Source of the DNA: CAVEFW01 sp963643505
GTDB lineage: Bacteria; Actinomycetota; Coriobacteriia; Coriobacteriales; Eggerthellaceae
Direction: 5' to 3'
NCBI GenBank assembly: GCA_963643505.1
Contig: CAVIKF010000002.1
Span: 217,655-281,654, forward strand
Length of the DNA: 64,000 nt
Below are positions 1 through 7,972 of the stretch, in pieces (positions within the stretch are counted from its first letter, which is position 1; every line of letters begins with the position of its first letter). The notes beneath the pieces are model-generated. The model made no database searches. It was not told the DNA's origin and worked only from the letters and a program-made list of their open reading frames with translations. A program made the position numbers and the translations under genes.

Positions 1-861
1 ATGACTGCGATCTCGATCATTTCCCGTCTCCCCCGAATCATGGTCTTGTCGTACTACTCGATGCTGTCTCGCTATCACGGCGGCTCATTTATCATGCATC
101 CGTACATCCCCGGCCAGTCGACCGCCGAGACGATTTTGTCGATGTTGCGTCCCGATCGCAGTTTCACCAAGGAAGAGGCGGCGATGCTCGATGTCATGCT
201 GTGCTTGCACGCGGAACACGGCGGCGGCAACAATTCTACGTTTACCGTCCGCGTCATGTCTTCGGCGGACACCGATCCCTACTCCGTATACGCGGCGGCG
301 CTCGGCTCTTTGAAGGGCAAGCGTCATGGCGGCGCGAACGCCCAGGTCAACGCCATGCATGAGGATATCAAGGCGCACGTCAAGGATTGGTCCAACGAGG
401 ACGAGCTCGCCTCTTATCTTGCGAAGATTGTCAACAAGGAGGCGTTTGACAAGACCGGCCTCATCTATGGCATGGGTCATGCGGTCTACACGAAGTCCGA
501 TCCACGTGCGGTGTTGCTCAAGCGTTTCGCTGACAGCCTCGCGATTGGCACGAGGTTCGAGGAGGAGTACAACCTCTTGCGTTCCATCGAGCGGTTGGCT
601 CCAGACGTCATCTTGGCCGAGAAGGGGACGAAGAAGGACTTCTGTGCGAACGTCGATATGTATTCGGGGTTCGTTTATCGCATGATGAATATCCCCTCCG
701 ACCTGTTCACGCCTTTGTTTGCATGCGCGAGGATGTCTGGTTGGGCGGCGCATCGTTTCGAGGAGATCTTGAGTGGCAAACGCATCATCCGCCCCGCTTA
801 CAAAAACGTTCACAACCACACGCGCCATTACATCCCTATGGAGGAACGTGAAACGTGGTGA
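1..861 (+). CDS. gltA: Citrate/2-methylcitrate synthase, C-terminal part (5' end outside window)
   Basis: Condenses oxaloacetate with an acyl-CoA (acetyl-CoA for citrate synthase), the entry step to the TCA or methylcitrate branch; cytosolic. The reading frame is open from base 1, so the ATG there is probably internal: about 286 residues are present against roughly 380-450 for the family. Visible active-site blocks are HAEHGGGNNST (His about residues 70-73), KGKRHGGAN (His about 109) and DMYSGFVY (Asp about 218), which correspond to the His/His/Asp triad of citrate synthases. The C-terminal helix region (GWAAHRFEE) is complete and ends in TGA. Citrate and methylcitrate synthases cannot be told apart from this fragment. 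It is read toward a convergent tRNA-Ser. Confidence 0.93.
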   Translation: MTAISIISRLPRIMVLSYYSMLSRYHGGSFIMHPYIPGQSTAETILSMLRPDRSFTKEEAAMLDVMLCLHAEHGGGNNSTFTVRVMSSADTDPYSVYAAALGSLKGKRHGGANAQVNAMHEDIKAHVKDWSNEDELASYLAKIVNKEAFDKTGLIYGMGHAVYTKSDPRAVLLKRFADSLAIGTRFEEEYNLLRSIERLAPDVILAEKGTKKDFCANVDMYSGFVYRMMNIPSDLFTPLFACARMSGWAAHRFEEILSGKRIIRPAYKNVHNHTRHYIPMEERETW

Positions 862-985
862 TCGACTGGGAGTACGCGGGCGTTTCGCAGGTTAGCGCAG
901 GTGCATGCGAGCGCTTCCCAGGGCGGGCGCGGAACCTGGTTTATGGGGAGCTGAGCAAATCCCGAAAGATTGCCTTTTCAAGAAA

Positions 986-1007
986 AGGACCCCTTTGCAG
1001 GGGTCCT
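986..1007 (-). terminator. Rho-independent terminator of tRNA-Ser(UGA)
   Basis: On the minus strand an 8-bp GC-rich stem (AGGACCCC / GGGGTCCT) with a 6-nt loop is followed by TTTTCTT. It lies just 3' of the tRNA-Ser gene. Confidence 0.8.
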
Positions 1008-1016
1008 GATGTTTTC

Positions 1017-1104
1017 TGGCGGAGGATGTAGGATTTGAACCCACGGAACCTCTCGGCTCAACAGTTTTCAAGACTGCCGCCTTAAACCACTCGGCCAATC
1101 CTCC
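1017..1104 (-). tRNA. tRNA-Ser (anticodon UGA)
   Basis: The minus strand folds as a class II tRNA. The acceptor arm GGAGGAT pairs with ATCCTCC, there is a long variable arm, the T-loop is GTTCAAATC, and the anticodon loop CTTGAAA gives anticodon UGA. The 3' CCA is encoded (complement of 1017-1019). It is divergent from tadA. Confidence 0.96.
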
Positions 1105-1150
1105 AATTGGAATCCGCATCGGTGGGAATCCGACATTGCAAAGAATACCA

Positions 1151-1162
1151 TATAATGCAGCC
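1151..1162 (+). promoter_or_regulatory. Putative tadA promoter (-10 TATAAT) giving a leaderless mRNA
   Basis: A perfect TATAAT at 1151-1156 ends six bases before the ATG at 1163. A transcript starting the usual 6-7 bases after the -10 would begin at or next to the start codon. No Shine-Dalgarno sequence precedes that ATG. No good -35 is visible. Confidence 0.45.
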
Positions 1163-1789
1163 ATGGAAATTGAAGCACATAGCAAAACGGAGTCTCGAAA
1201 CAGAGCTCCTGCGGCAGGGTGCGAGTTGGTGAGTTGCCGACTCGATGACGAGCTCTATATGAGTATGGCGTTGGAAGAGGCGAGGCGCGCGGCGTCTTTA
1301 GGGGAGGTTCCCATCGGGGCAGTCGTCGTGTTTGACCCGGTTGACCCATCGACGCGAAGATACCTCAATGACAAACCTCGCGTCTTGGCTCGCGGGTGCA
1401 ACCTTCGCGAGACAACCAACGATCCTGCTGGGCATGCTGAGTTTTTGGCCATGAAGCAGGCCAGCGATGAGCTCGGCGTTTGGCGTTTGACGGGATGTAC
1501 CGTGTATGTGACGCTCGAGCCTTGTGTTATGTGCGCCGGTTTGATGCATCAAGCAAGAATCGATCGGTGTGTGTATGGTGCGTCGGACGCAAAGGCGGGT
1601 GCTCTCGGTACGTTGTATAGTATTCATGCCGATGAGCGCCTCAACCACACATATCCGGTAACACCTGGCGTGCTTGAGGAAGAGTGCGCGCAAGAGTTGA
1701 AGGCGTTTTTCAAGCTTCGAAGGAAAGAGCGCAAAGCGGACAAACGGGCGCGACGCGCCAATGAGATAGACGAGGTCGTCGATGAGTGA
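1163..1789 (+). CDS. tadA: tRNA-specific adenosine deaminase TadA
   Basis: Deaminates adenosine 34 of the tRNA anticodon to inosine; cytosolic zinc enzyme of the cytidine-deaminase fold. The signature is clear: HAE (about residues 91-93, Zn ligand plus catalytic Glu) and PCVMC (about 120-124, two Zn-binding Cys). The product from ATG 1163 is 208 aa, longer than the usual 150-170. It has an extra N-terminal stretch of about 30 residues, an insertion rich in charged residues after GAVVV, and a Lys/Arg-rich tail. An upstream TTG at 1136 is in frame but falls before the likely promoter. ATG 1258 (MSMALEEARRA) would match the family's usual start. The stop overlaps the first codons of ispE, so the two genes are probably translationally coupled. 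Confidence 0.95.
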   Translation: MEIEAHSKTESRNRAPAAGCELVSCRLDDELYMSMALEEARRAASLGEVPIGAVVVFDPVDPSTRRYLNDKPRVLARGCNLRETTNDPAGHAEFLAMKQASDELGVWRLTGCTVYVTLEPCVMCAGLMHQARIDRCVYGASDAKAGALGTLYSIHADERLNHTYPVTPGVLEEECAQELKAFFKLRRKERKADKRARRANEIDEVVDE

Positions 1790-2849
1790 TCGAAACGAAA
1801 GCAAGAGTTTGATGGGCGAGGAGTGCGTTACTCGCGAGGATGGCGCAATTGACATGATCGCGTTTGCCCGCGAGGCCACCATTCGCGACCAGATGAGCAC
1901 CTATGCAGGAAGTGTCAAAGTTGTCGCCCCGGCAAAGGTGAACCTTTTGCTCAACATCGGTGCGAAAAGGGAAGACGGCTACCATGATGTCGACACGATT
2001 GTTCATGCCCTTATGCTGCATGACGTCCTTTACGTTCGTACGCGCCCCTTGGAGGAGATGCTCGAGGGTCCCTCCATTGGCAATGCTGCCGACACGTCCG
2101 ATCTTCCCGAGGTGCGTATTGTCGCGGTTGGATGTGGGGGGGTTGAGCCTCCGATGATTCCGACCGAGGAAAACATCGTTTACAAAGCGATCCGTATGTT
2201 TGCGCAGGAGGTCGGAATGGGACGTGGGGAGTGTGTCGAGGTTCGCCTCGAAAAGCACATACCCCACCAGGCCGGTTTAGGCGGAGGTTCCTCTGATGCG
2301 GCCGCGGCCCTTGTCGGCTTGGCTTCACTGTGGGGTATCCCCGCTGGTGACTTGCGTATTCGCGCATGTGCCGAACGTCTCGGTACCGACGTGGCGTTCT
2401 TTCTTGATGGAGGTTGCGCACGATACTCGGGCACGGGTTCGACGTTGGAGGAGAGGATCAAGACCGACAACAGCAACGTCGTTCTTGTGAAACCTCCCGC
2501 GGGGTTGTCCACGGCTGGTGTGTATCGGGAATTTGATGTAAGTCCCGAGCCTGTATCCGAGGAGGCGGCGAGCCAGCGGCCTGTGAGTGCGAAGGACGTT
2601 ATTCGTGCCAACAACCTCGGTGCGCCGGCGTATCGCCTTATGCCCATGCTTGGCGCCCTCGAGGAGTGGCTCAAGGAACAATCCTGCGTTACCGATGTCT
2701 TGTTGTGCGGGAGCGGTTCCACGATGTGCGCCTTTTGCGACAACTTCCAAAATGCCATGCGCTTGTCCGCTGTGGCTCAATCTCAGGGCTATTGGACGCG
2801 TGCGACGACGCTTGCAAACCTTCGTGCGGCGGTCGTTCCTCGAAAATAG
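1782..2849 (+). CDS. ispE: 4-diphosphocytidyl-2-C-methyl-D-erythritol kinase IspE
   Basis: Phosphorylates the 2-hydroxyl of CDP-methylerythritol in the non-mevalonate (MEP) isoprenoid pathway; cytosolic GHMP kinase. Diagnostic segments are PAKVNLLLNIGAKREDGYH near the N-terminus, the glycine-rich ATP loop PHQAGLGGGSSDAAAAL (about residues 162-178) and the GHMP C-terminal motif LLCGSGSTMCAF. Opening at 1782, inside the tadA stop region, gives 355 aa. The in-frame ATG at 1893 (MSTYAGSVKV) gives 318 aa and fits the family better. The start is therefore uncertain, while the stop is firm. It is the second gene of a tadA-ispE pair and is followed by a terminator. Confidence 0.95.
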   Translation: MSDRNESKSLMGEECVTREDGAIDMIAFAREATIRDQMSTYAGSVKVVAPAKVNLLLNIGAKREDGYHDVDTIVHALMLHDVLYVRTRPLEEMLEGPSIGNAADTSDLPEVRIVAVGCGGVEPPMIPTEENIVYKAIRMFAQEVGMGRGECVEVRLEKHIPHQAGLGGGSSDAAAALVGLASLWGIPAGDLRIRACAERLGTDVAFFLDGGCARYSGTGSTLEERIKTDNSNVVLVKPPAGLSTAGVYREFDVSPEPVSEEAASQRPVSAKDVIRANNLGAPAYRLMPMLGALEEWLKEQSCVTDVLLCGSGSTMCAFCDNFQNAMRLSAVAQSQGYWTRATTLANLRAAVVPRK

Positions 2850-2875
2850 TTCGCACTGCGTGGTTGCACAGAAAA

Positions 2876-2906
2876 GAAAGAGGCGCCAAGGATGGCGCTT
2901 CTTTTT
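2876..2906 (+). terminator. Terminator downstream of ispE
   Basis: The stem AGGCGCC / GGCGCTT with a short loop is followed by CTTTTTCTC. It ends the tadA-ispE unit before the convergent tRNA-Arg. Confidence 0.7.
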
Positions 2907-2970
2907 CTCGTCTGACCGATACCCACAAGACGAAATATCCGTATGACAGTTGCCAGATGTCAGGTTTTGA

Positions 2971-3046
2971 TGGTGCCCCCGAGATGATTCGAACATCCGA
3001 CACATGGTTTAGGAAACCACTGCTCTATCCCCTGAGCTACGGGGGC
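2971..3046 (-). tRNA. tRNA-Arg (anticodon CCU)
   Basis: The minus strand has acceptor GCCCCCG pairing with CGGGGGC, D-arm GCTCAGGGGATAGAGC, anticodon loop TTCCTAA (anticodon CCU), T-loop GTTCGAATC and an encoded CCA. It begins 15 bp beyond the stop codon of the shikimate-kinase-like gene on the same strand, so read-through co-transcription is possible. Confidence 0.96.
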
Positions 3047-3061
3047 ATGGCGCGAAGTATT

Positions 3062-3598
3062 TTAGCACTTGTCTAGGGCTTTTGCTACACGCCGCGCTGA
3101 GGCGGTAATGCTGAGGTCGTCGACGCTGACAACGATTTCAGCGTATCGCTCGTAGAGGGGAAGGCGTTCTTCGTAGATGTCGCGGAGGCTCATGCCGATG
3201 CCTTCCCTCATCACGACGCCGCGGTCTTGGAAGTCAACAAGGCGGGAGCGAAGCTCGTCGAAAGAGACCTTCAGGTATACAACGGTGCCGATGGAGGCGA
3301 GGTGTCTCATGGCCTCGTCGGAGTAAATTGCGCTACCGCCTGTGGCGATGACGGTGGGGTGGGTCGTCTCTAGGGACGTGAGGACGTCGTTTTCGAGCTC
3401 GAGAAACGCTGTGACGCCCTTGGAGTCGATGACGGACTGAAGCGTCGTCCCGCAGCGTTGCTGTATGGCGAGATCGGCGTCAAGGAAGTCGGCGTTGATG
3501 ATTTTGGACAAGACGACACCAAGGGTCGACTTGCCTGCACCCGGCATGCCAATAAGGACGACGTTGTCGGTGCAAGGAGAAACGGGCTCAAGGCTCAT
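3062..3598 (-). CDS. aroK: Shikimate kinase-family protein (divergent substrate pocket)
   Basis: Expected role is ATP-dependent 3-phosphorylation of shikimate in chorismate synthesis. The 178-aa length, Walker A GMPGAGKST (about residues 17-25), DAD (about 40-42), TGGSA (about 87-91), lid Arg (QDRGVVM) and C-terminal EERLPLYERYAE match the shikimate kinase fold. However, the family motif FRxxE reads FLELE, so the Arg that contacts shikimate is missing, and the GGG loop is GGS. It may be a paralogue with another substrate. The start lies 8 bp after the stop of the DUF2207 gene, so the two form an operon, and tRNA-Arg follows. Confidence 0.75.
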   Translation of the reverse strand: MSLEPVSPCTDNVVLIGMPGAGKSTLGVVLSKIINADFLDADLAIQQRCGTTLQSVIDSKGVTAFLELENDVLTSLETTHPTVIATGGSAIYSDEAMRHLASIGTVVYLKVSFDELRSRLVDFQDRGVVMREGIGMSLRDIYEERLPLYERYAEIVVSVDDLSITASARRVAKALDKC

Positions 3599-3606
3599 GG
3601 GTGCTC

Positions 3607-5292
3607 CTAGCTCTTTGCGGATGGTTCGAGGGCGGTGATGATCGCCTTACGAAGCTCGTCAAGCTCGTCATCGGTGCGCACGGGCTCACGGGTTGGTCCG
3701 CAGGCGGGCTCGCGCGCCACGATGCAGGCGGCCATGTCCTGGCCTGTCTGGGTACGATGGGGCATGTAGTTGGCGAGCAGCGCGATGATGCAAGCTGTGG
3801 GGAGGCTTGCGCCGACAAGGACGTCGCTCCCGGTGAACACCTTTGCGAAGATGCCAACCAAGAACAGCAGCGCTGCTACGACGAACAGACGAATCTGCCA
3901 AGAAAAGCTCTTCTTGTCGAAAAGCGCAAGGTTGTCGACACAGTGGTCAAGTTCATGGTTCCACACAGCGATGGTTTTGCAGAACGTGTCCTTGTTGTTG
4001 ACAACGCAAGATGCGATTTCTTGGACGGTGATGGATGCGGGGTCATCGGACAGACCGTCGAAGAGGGCCTGAATGGTCGCTTTGTCCATCTCATCGTTGG
4101 GCTTCGTGCTCGTTTTCAACAGGCGGTAAGTGGGGTTGTCCCCGTCGACCGTCTCGACGGATATGAGGCCTTTTTGGGCCAGATTTGCGACAGAGATGGC
4201 GAATTGCCGCTCATCTTGGCGATTCCAGTTCATGAGGCGATCGAGGATTGCAGGATGAGCGACAGCGATCTCAACTTGTGCGGCTGCGGCATTTGTCTCG
4301 CTAGGCTTCGGGTCTCGTCCGAAACGGAGGTACAATATGACGGCGATAGCAAGAACAACCAGGCAAAATACCAAAGCGGCGATATCGAACTTGTCGCCAC
4401 GTACCTGCGCGGCGTTGTTGGAGTCAATCCACTTCTTCTCTCCGTCGATTGCGGTGTCGAGGTGGACCTCGTTTGTGTATTTATGGGCAAACTCGGTATC
4501 AGGGAGATTCGTGATCCAGACAGAGGGGAACGTGACGTGGAGGGAGGCGTATTGTCCAGAGCTTGCCTTGGGAGCCTCGTAGAGGACGACGCCAGACTCC
4601 GTGACCGCGATAGTTCCGCTTTGTGGGCCGTGGCTCCATGCGTTGACGTTCTTTCCAGGGGAGACGAGTGCGTTGGTTGCGACGGGTAACTGGAGGGAAA
4701 CTGTGAGGTTGTCGCTATCCACTTCCCAATCGCTTGAGAGCACGGTCCAGTTCAGCTCGGCGACGTCTTTCCATACCTGGATCCCCATCTCAACGGTGTA
4801 GTCGAGAGTGAGCACGACCGTCTTGTCCTCGGCCTCAAAGAAGGTGTAGACCGTGTTGTTCGACTTGTCGATAGAGTAACAAGCATGGTCGGGACCAATG
4901 CCGTCGGTCCCGTCGGTCTCTCGCCATTTTGTCTCAAAGGGGACAGCCTGGAGCTCGATTGATTCGACGGCGTCACCGTTGGCGTCCAAGACGGATACGC
5001 GAAGACCGTGCATCGATATCGTTGACTTGTTGGTAAGAGTGTCGTGCTTCCAACGCACGCAGGTGGTTTTGCCCGAGAAGGTAAACGTGCGTTGTTCCGT
5101 GACATTGAGGGCAGTGTCGCTGTCAATCTGTGCGGTGATGGAGGTGGAAGGGCTCGTGTAAGGCTGGCTTGTGGAGAGCGCCTTGCTGAGGAGTCGAGGA
5201 ATGCCTGCGACGAAAACGGCATAGACAAGCATGGCGACGAAGAGAGCGACGACAATGATAATCCCGCGCTTGTTCGCGGCTCTATCTCGCAT
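3607..5292 (-). CDS. DUF2207 family predicted membrane protein
   Basis: Function unknown. The 561-residue protein starts with a signal-anchor helix (about residues 9-31). An extracytoplasmic, beta-rich DUF2207 domain of about 270 residues follows (for example DALNVTEQRTFTFSG and YTVEMGIQVWKDVAELNWTVL). A second helix lies at about 300-322 (DIAALVFCLVVLAIAVILYL) with RFGRDPKP after it, which is typical of the family. The C-terminal cytosolic part contains HPAILDRLMNWNRQDERQFA and two more hydrophobic segments near 470-510. GGGAAGG precedes the ATG. It is the first gene before the aroK-like gene. DUF2207 proteins are widespread surface proteins of Gram-positive bacteria without a defined role. 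Confidence 0.85.
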   Translation of the reverse strand: MRDRAANKRGIIIVVALFVAMLVYAVFVAGIPRLLSKALSTSQPYTSPSTSITAQIDSDTALNVTEQRTFTFSGKTTCVRWKHDTLTNKSTISMHGLRVSVLDANGDAVESIELQAVPFETKWRETDGTDGIGPDHACYSIDKSNNTVYTFFEAEDKTVVLTLDYTVEMGIQVWKDVAELNWTVLSSDWEVDSDNLTVSLQLPVATNALVSPGKNVNAWSHGPQSGTIAVTESGVVLYEAPKASSGQYASLHVTFPSVWITNLPDTEFAHKYTNEVHLDTAIDGEKKWIDSNNAAQVRGDKFDIAALVFCLVVLAIAVILYLRFGRDPKPSETNAAAAQVEIAVAHPAILDRLMNWNRQDERQFAISVANLAQKGLISVETVDGDNPTYRLLKTSTKPNDEMDKATIQALFDGLSDDPASITVQEIASCVVNNKDTFCKTIAVWNHELDHCVDNLALFDKKSFSWQIRLFVVAALLFLVGIFAKVFTGSDVLVGASLPTACIIALLANYMPHRTQTGQDMAACIVAREPACGPTREPVRTDDELDELRKAIITALEPSAKS

Positions 5293-5405
5293 GTCTGGCC
5301 TTCCCGAATCAAATCGAAGGGAGGATAATCCCTTGCAAGTTTTTCTTGCTCACGGTATCATAGCAAAACGCGCTTTCGAGGTGCGCAGGACGCATGTCCG
5401 CGATT

Positions 5406-5496
5406 GGAGAGCTGACCGAGAGGCCGAAGGTGCTCGCCTGCTAAGCGAGTATACCCCAAAAGGGTATCTGGGGTTCAAATCCCCAGCTCTCCGCCA
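5406..5496 (+). tRNA. tRNA-Ser (anticodon GCU)
   Basis: Class II tRNA. Acceptor GGAGAGC pairs with GCTCTCC, anticodon stem CTCGC/GCGAG encloses CTGCTAA (anticodon GCU), the variable arm TACCC/GGGTA is long, and the T-loop is GTTCAAATC. CCA is encoded. Confidence 0.97.
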
Positions 5497-5506
5497 TGAA
5501 ACCACG

Positions 5507-5533
5507 GGACCCCGGCAACGGGGTCCTATTATC
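5507..5533 (+). terminator. Terminator of tRNA-Ser(GCU)
   Basis: The stem GGACCCC / GGGGTCC with loop GGCAAC (5507-5526) is followed by TATTATCTTAT. Confidence 0.7.
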
Positions 5534-5538
5534 TTATA

Positions 5539-5578
5539 CAAAAGCGGGACGCAAGCCTCAATGCCTGCGCCCCGCTTT
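5539..5578 (-). terminator. Terminator of the HIT gene
   Basis: The long stem AAAGCGGGGCGCAGGC / GCTTGCGTCCCGCTTT (one wobble and one bulge), read on the minus strand, ends in TTTTGT. It lies 3' of the HIT gene and could also act on the plus strand. Confidence 0.75.
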
Positions 5579-5598
5579 GTGTGCTGTTTCGGGTTGGA

Positions 5599-5970
5599 CT
5601 ACTTGTCTTCGTTGTAACGCTGGGAATTCTCGAAGGTGGCACGACCAAAGAGAACACCACCCATCAAATGCATATGGAGATGGCCCACGGTGGCTGCGGA
5701 GTCAGGACCTGTGTTCATGATGGTGCGGTAACCGCTGTCATGAACGCCCTTGATCTCGGCAACCTTTGGGAGGGTGCGCAGCATATGTCCGACGACTTCC
5801 TCGGGAATCTCGTCGTTGAGGTTTTCGTAGTGCTCCTTCGGAATAAGGAGGGTGTGGACCGGAGCCTCAGGCTCGAGGTCGTCAAACGCCATGCATATAT
5901 CATCCTCGTAGACGACCTTTGCAGGGATTTCGCCAGCAACGATCTTGCAGAAAACGCAATTGTTGTCCAT
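5599..5970 (-). CDS. HIT family protein (histidine triad nucleotide-binding)
   Basis: HIT proteins hydrolyse or transfer nucleotidyl groups (HINT-type AMP-lysine or AMP-alkoxy hydrolases); cytosolic, usually dimeric. The 123-aa product starting at ATG 5970 has NNCVFCKIVAGEIPAKVVYED at the N-terminus, typical of HinT. The histidine triad is HLHMHLMGG near residues 99-107. A longer frame to 6033 exists, but the internal ATG has the family-typical start and a GAAAGGCGAG Shine-Dalgarno region. It is monocistronic with its own terminator. Confidence 0.93.
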   Translation of the reverse strand: MDNNCVFCKIVAGEIPAKVVYEDDICMAFDDLEPEAPVHTLLIPKEHYENLNDEIPEEVVGHMLRTLPKVAEIKGVHDSGYRTIMNTGPDSAATVGHLHMHLMGGVLFGRATFENSQRYNEDK

Positions 5971-6122
5971 AAGTCTCGCCTTTCTAGTCGTTTGTTTTAT
6001 CTCGTGTGAAAAACGTACCGCCCATGCTATCAAACGAAGATGGCAATCAGGTTAAAATTCCCCCACCTTTTCGGCTGTTTTTCGGGCTGGCGCTTGTTGG
6101 GCCAATGCGTCTTTCCGTGTGT

Positions 6123-7010
6123 CTATCTTGGGTCGTTTTTGGAGCAATAGAGGTTCCAGCGGTGTGGCTCGATGTCGATGTGGGGACACCCGTCGCAGTT
6201 CGGCTCATAGCAATCGCGCTGGGCGGGTTCGGCGCTTGCCAAAATAGGATAGTCCTTCGGGTCGTTGCTCCCGTTCTCCATCTGGGCGATCACCATGGTG
6301 GCGAGCTGCTCCATGCCCAAGGCGTCGGGATGGACCCCCTCTACCGAGCTGTAGTTGATGTTGAAGGAGCGAACGTCGGCGACGTGTGCTCCCGCTTCAT
6401 TGGCGGCCTCAAGGATTGCCCTGTTGTAGTCGTCGAGCTCGATGCCGCGGATACGGTAGGCGAAGTTGGGCCAAGGGGCGCCGGGAACGGATCCTGGGGC
6501 GAGGTTGACACACCATGTCTCGGATTCGGGTGCGATGTGCTTGATCTTTTGGAGAACCTCGAGATAGGCGGCCTTGAAACGCGCAAGTGCGTTTTCGTCG
6601 GCAATTCCGGTAACTTCGTACGGCTCGCCAAGGTCTTCCGGCTTCGCGGAAGCGGAGACGCTGCGGCCCATAACCTGATTTCGACCACCGCCCCAACCGT
6701 AGTCGTTGATACCCATGAAGACCAAGACGACATCAGGTTGGGTACCGTCGTCGCCAAGGAGACGGCTAATACGTTCGTCACTGTTACCACTTGGGAAGCC
6801 GAATCCCTCCACGACGGAGCCCGAGTAGGAGGCGTTGCTGACGAGGTGGCCGTCAAAGTGTTCGATGACCTTGCCCCACCACGTGTCGTTTTGGGTGGTG
6901 ACACCCTCGATGTGGACCTCTCCTTCGTAGTGGGTGCGCCAATCGGAGGGGTTCGATCCGCCGAGCGTGCTGATTGAGTCTCCCAAGATTGAAAAGCCTT
7001 TGTTGGTCAC
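6123..7010 (-). CDS. SGNH/GDSL-type hydrolase with Cys-rich tail
   Basis: Predicted esterase or lipase of the SGNH fold. Block I is FSILGDSIS, carrying the nucleophile Ser (about residue 11). Block III-like VFMGINDYGWGG (about 108-119) carries the Asn. The C-terminal block GVHPDALGMEQLA supplies the Asp/His pair (D-x-x-H in this family reads as the VHPD region). There is no signal peptide, so it is probably cytosolic. Start: GTG 7010 has AAGGAGG seven bases upstream; a longer frame to 7082 lacks a ribosome binding site. Oddity: after the catalytic domain the protein ends with DCYEPNCDGCPHIDIEPHRW and then a further Cys, a four-Cys/two-His cluster that could bind a metal. The substrate is unknown. 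Confidence 0.85.
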   Translation of the reverse strand: MTNKGFSILGDSISTLGGSNPSDWRTHYEGEVHIEGVTTQNDTWWGKVIEHFDGHLVSNASYSGSVVEGFGFPSGNSDERISRLLGDDGTQPDVVLVFMGINDYGWGGGRNQVMGRSVSASAKPEDLGEPYEVTGIADENALARFKAAYLEVLQKIKHIAPESETWCVNLAPGSVPGAPWPNFAYRIRGIELDDYNRAILEAANEAGAHVADVRSFNINYSSVEGVHPDALGMEQLATMVIAQMENGSNDPKDYPILASAEPAQRDCYEPNCDGCPHIDIEPHRWNLYCSKNDPR

Positions 7011-7112
7011 TGCGTCCTCCTTGCGCTTCGAAGGGTTTCGGTTTCGTCTGGAAATGATACCGCGCGGGGGTGAGCGCGTCACGCATATACGGGAAGGCGC
7101 GTGACTTGCCCC

Positions 7113-7148
7113 TAAAAACGAGGAGGGCGCCCCTCGCGGTACGCCCTC
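7113..7148 (-). terminator. Terminator of hpf
   Basis: The minus-strand stem GAGGGCG / CGCCCTC is followed by CTCGTTTTTAGG, 3' of the hibernation factor gene. A second small hairpin (AGCGGC/GCCGCT) lies between it and the stop codon. Confidence 0.65.
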
Positions 7149-7186
7149 GCCCGTTATGTGAGCGGCTCCTTTTGGCCGCTGCGTCC

Positions 7187-7762
7187 CTAGTCGACTTGCT
7201 TCAGCAAGCCATAACCGCCGTTGTTGCGACGGTACAGCACGTTGACAAGGTTGGTGTCGCGGTCTGTGTAGGCGAAGAAATCGTGGCCCAACAGGTCGAT
7301 TTGGATGAGGGCTTGCTCCTCGGTGAGCGGCGGAAACTCGACTTCCTTCACGCGGACGATCTCGTCCTCCTCGCCAGAGAGCTCAGCCATCAAGGCGTCG
7401 AGGTCGAGACCGGTATCGTCTTTGGAAGAGGCGGCAAGGTTTTGGCTTGCCTTGATGCGACGATCGACGACACGCGTCTTGAACTTGCGAAGCTGACGCT
7501 CAACCTTTGCTGCGGCGATGTCGATGGCGGCATGCATGTCCTCGTCATGCTCCTCGACGCGGATGATGTGCCCGTTGGTGCGCATGGTGACTTCGCACAC
7601 GCAAGGACGCGGGTTGCTTTTGTTCTTCTCGACGTGGAGTACGACCTCGGCGTCAAGCGGGTCGATGTCCATAACTTTGAGGGAACTCCCTATTTTGTCC
7701 GTTGCGTAACGGTTGAGGGACTCGGTGATGGTGAGCTGACGACCGGTGACTTCGATATTCAT
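7187..7762 (-). CDS. hpf: Ribosome hibernation promoting factor, long form
   Basis: Binds the 30S decoding region and dimerises ribosomes (100S) during slow growth; cytosolic. The 191-aa product has the N-terminal S30AE/RaiA domain (MNIEVTGRQLTITESLNRYATDKI to about residue 100). A charged linker and the C-terminal dimerisation domain follow (about 130-190: VRVKEVEFPPLTEEQALIQIDLLGHDFFAYTD split by conserved hydrophobics), as in long HPF. Start: ATG 7762 with GGAGCAACC in front; a frame extending to 7876 lacks a ribosome binding site. It is preceded by a plausible promoter and an approximately 100-nt leader. Confidence 0.95.
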   Translation of the reverse strand: MNIEVTGRQLTITESLNRYATDKIGSSLKVMDIDPLDAEVVLHVEKNKSNPRPCVCEVTMRTNGHIIRVEEHDEDMHAAIDIAAAKVERQLRKFKTRVVDRRIKASQNLAASSKDDTGLDLDALMAELSGEEDEIVRVKEVEFPPLTEEQALIQIDLLGHDFFAYTDRDTNLVNVLYRRNNGGYGLLKQVD

Positions 7763-7864
7763 GGTTGCTCCTTTGTCTCCAGGCGGTCGGACAAAACGCA
7801 GAGCCCAAGGGAAGGGGTCGAGCTTCGAGGGCTTGGATTCCTTCCCTCGGCTTGTGCTGAGATG

Positions 7865-7892
7865 AGCATACCCCATTTTGTCCTTGATGCAA
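7865..7892 (-). promoter_or_regulatory. Putative hpf promoter
   Basis: Reading the minus strand, TTGCAT (complement of 7887-7892) is separated by 16 bp from TATGCT (complement of 7865-7870). The resulting leader of about 95 nt contains an inverted repeat, GGGAAGG/CCTTCCC (7809-7815 with 7840-7846). Confidence 0.45.
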
Positions 7893-7972
7893 AACGGACC
7901 ATGGAGTCGCGCGGGGACGTGGCATGGGTGGGCATGTGGTCGAGGGGCGACATATGGCGTGAGGAGACGATC

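Noticed and set aside
3601..4689. 362-codon plus-strand frame over the DUF2207 gene
   Set aside because: The minus-strand frame has signal-anchor, membrane helices and family motifs; the plus frame has none.
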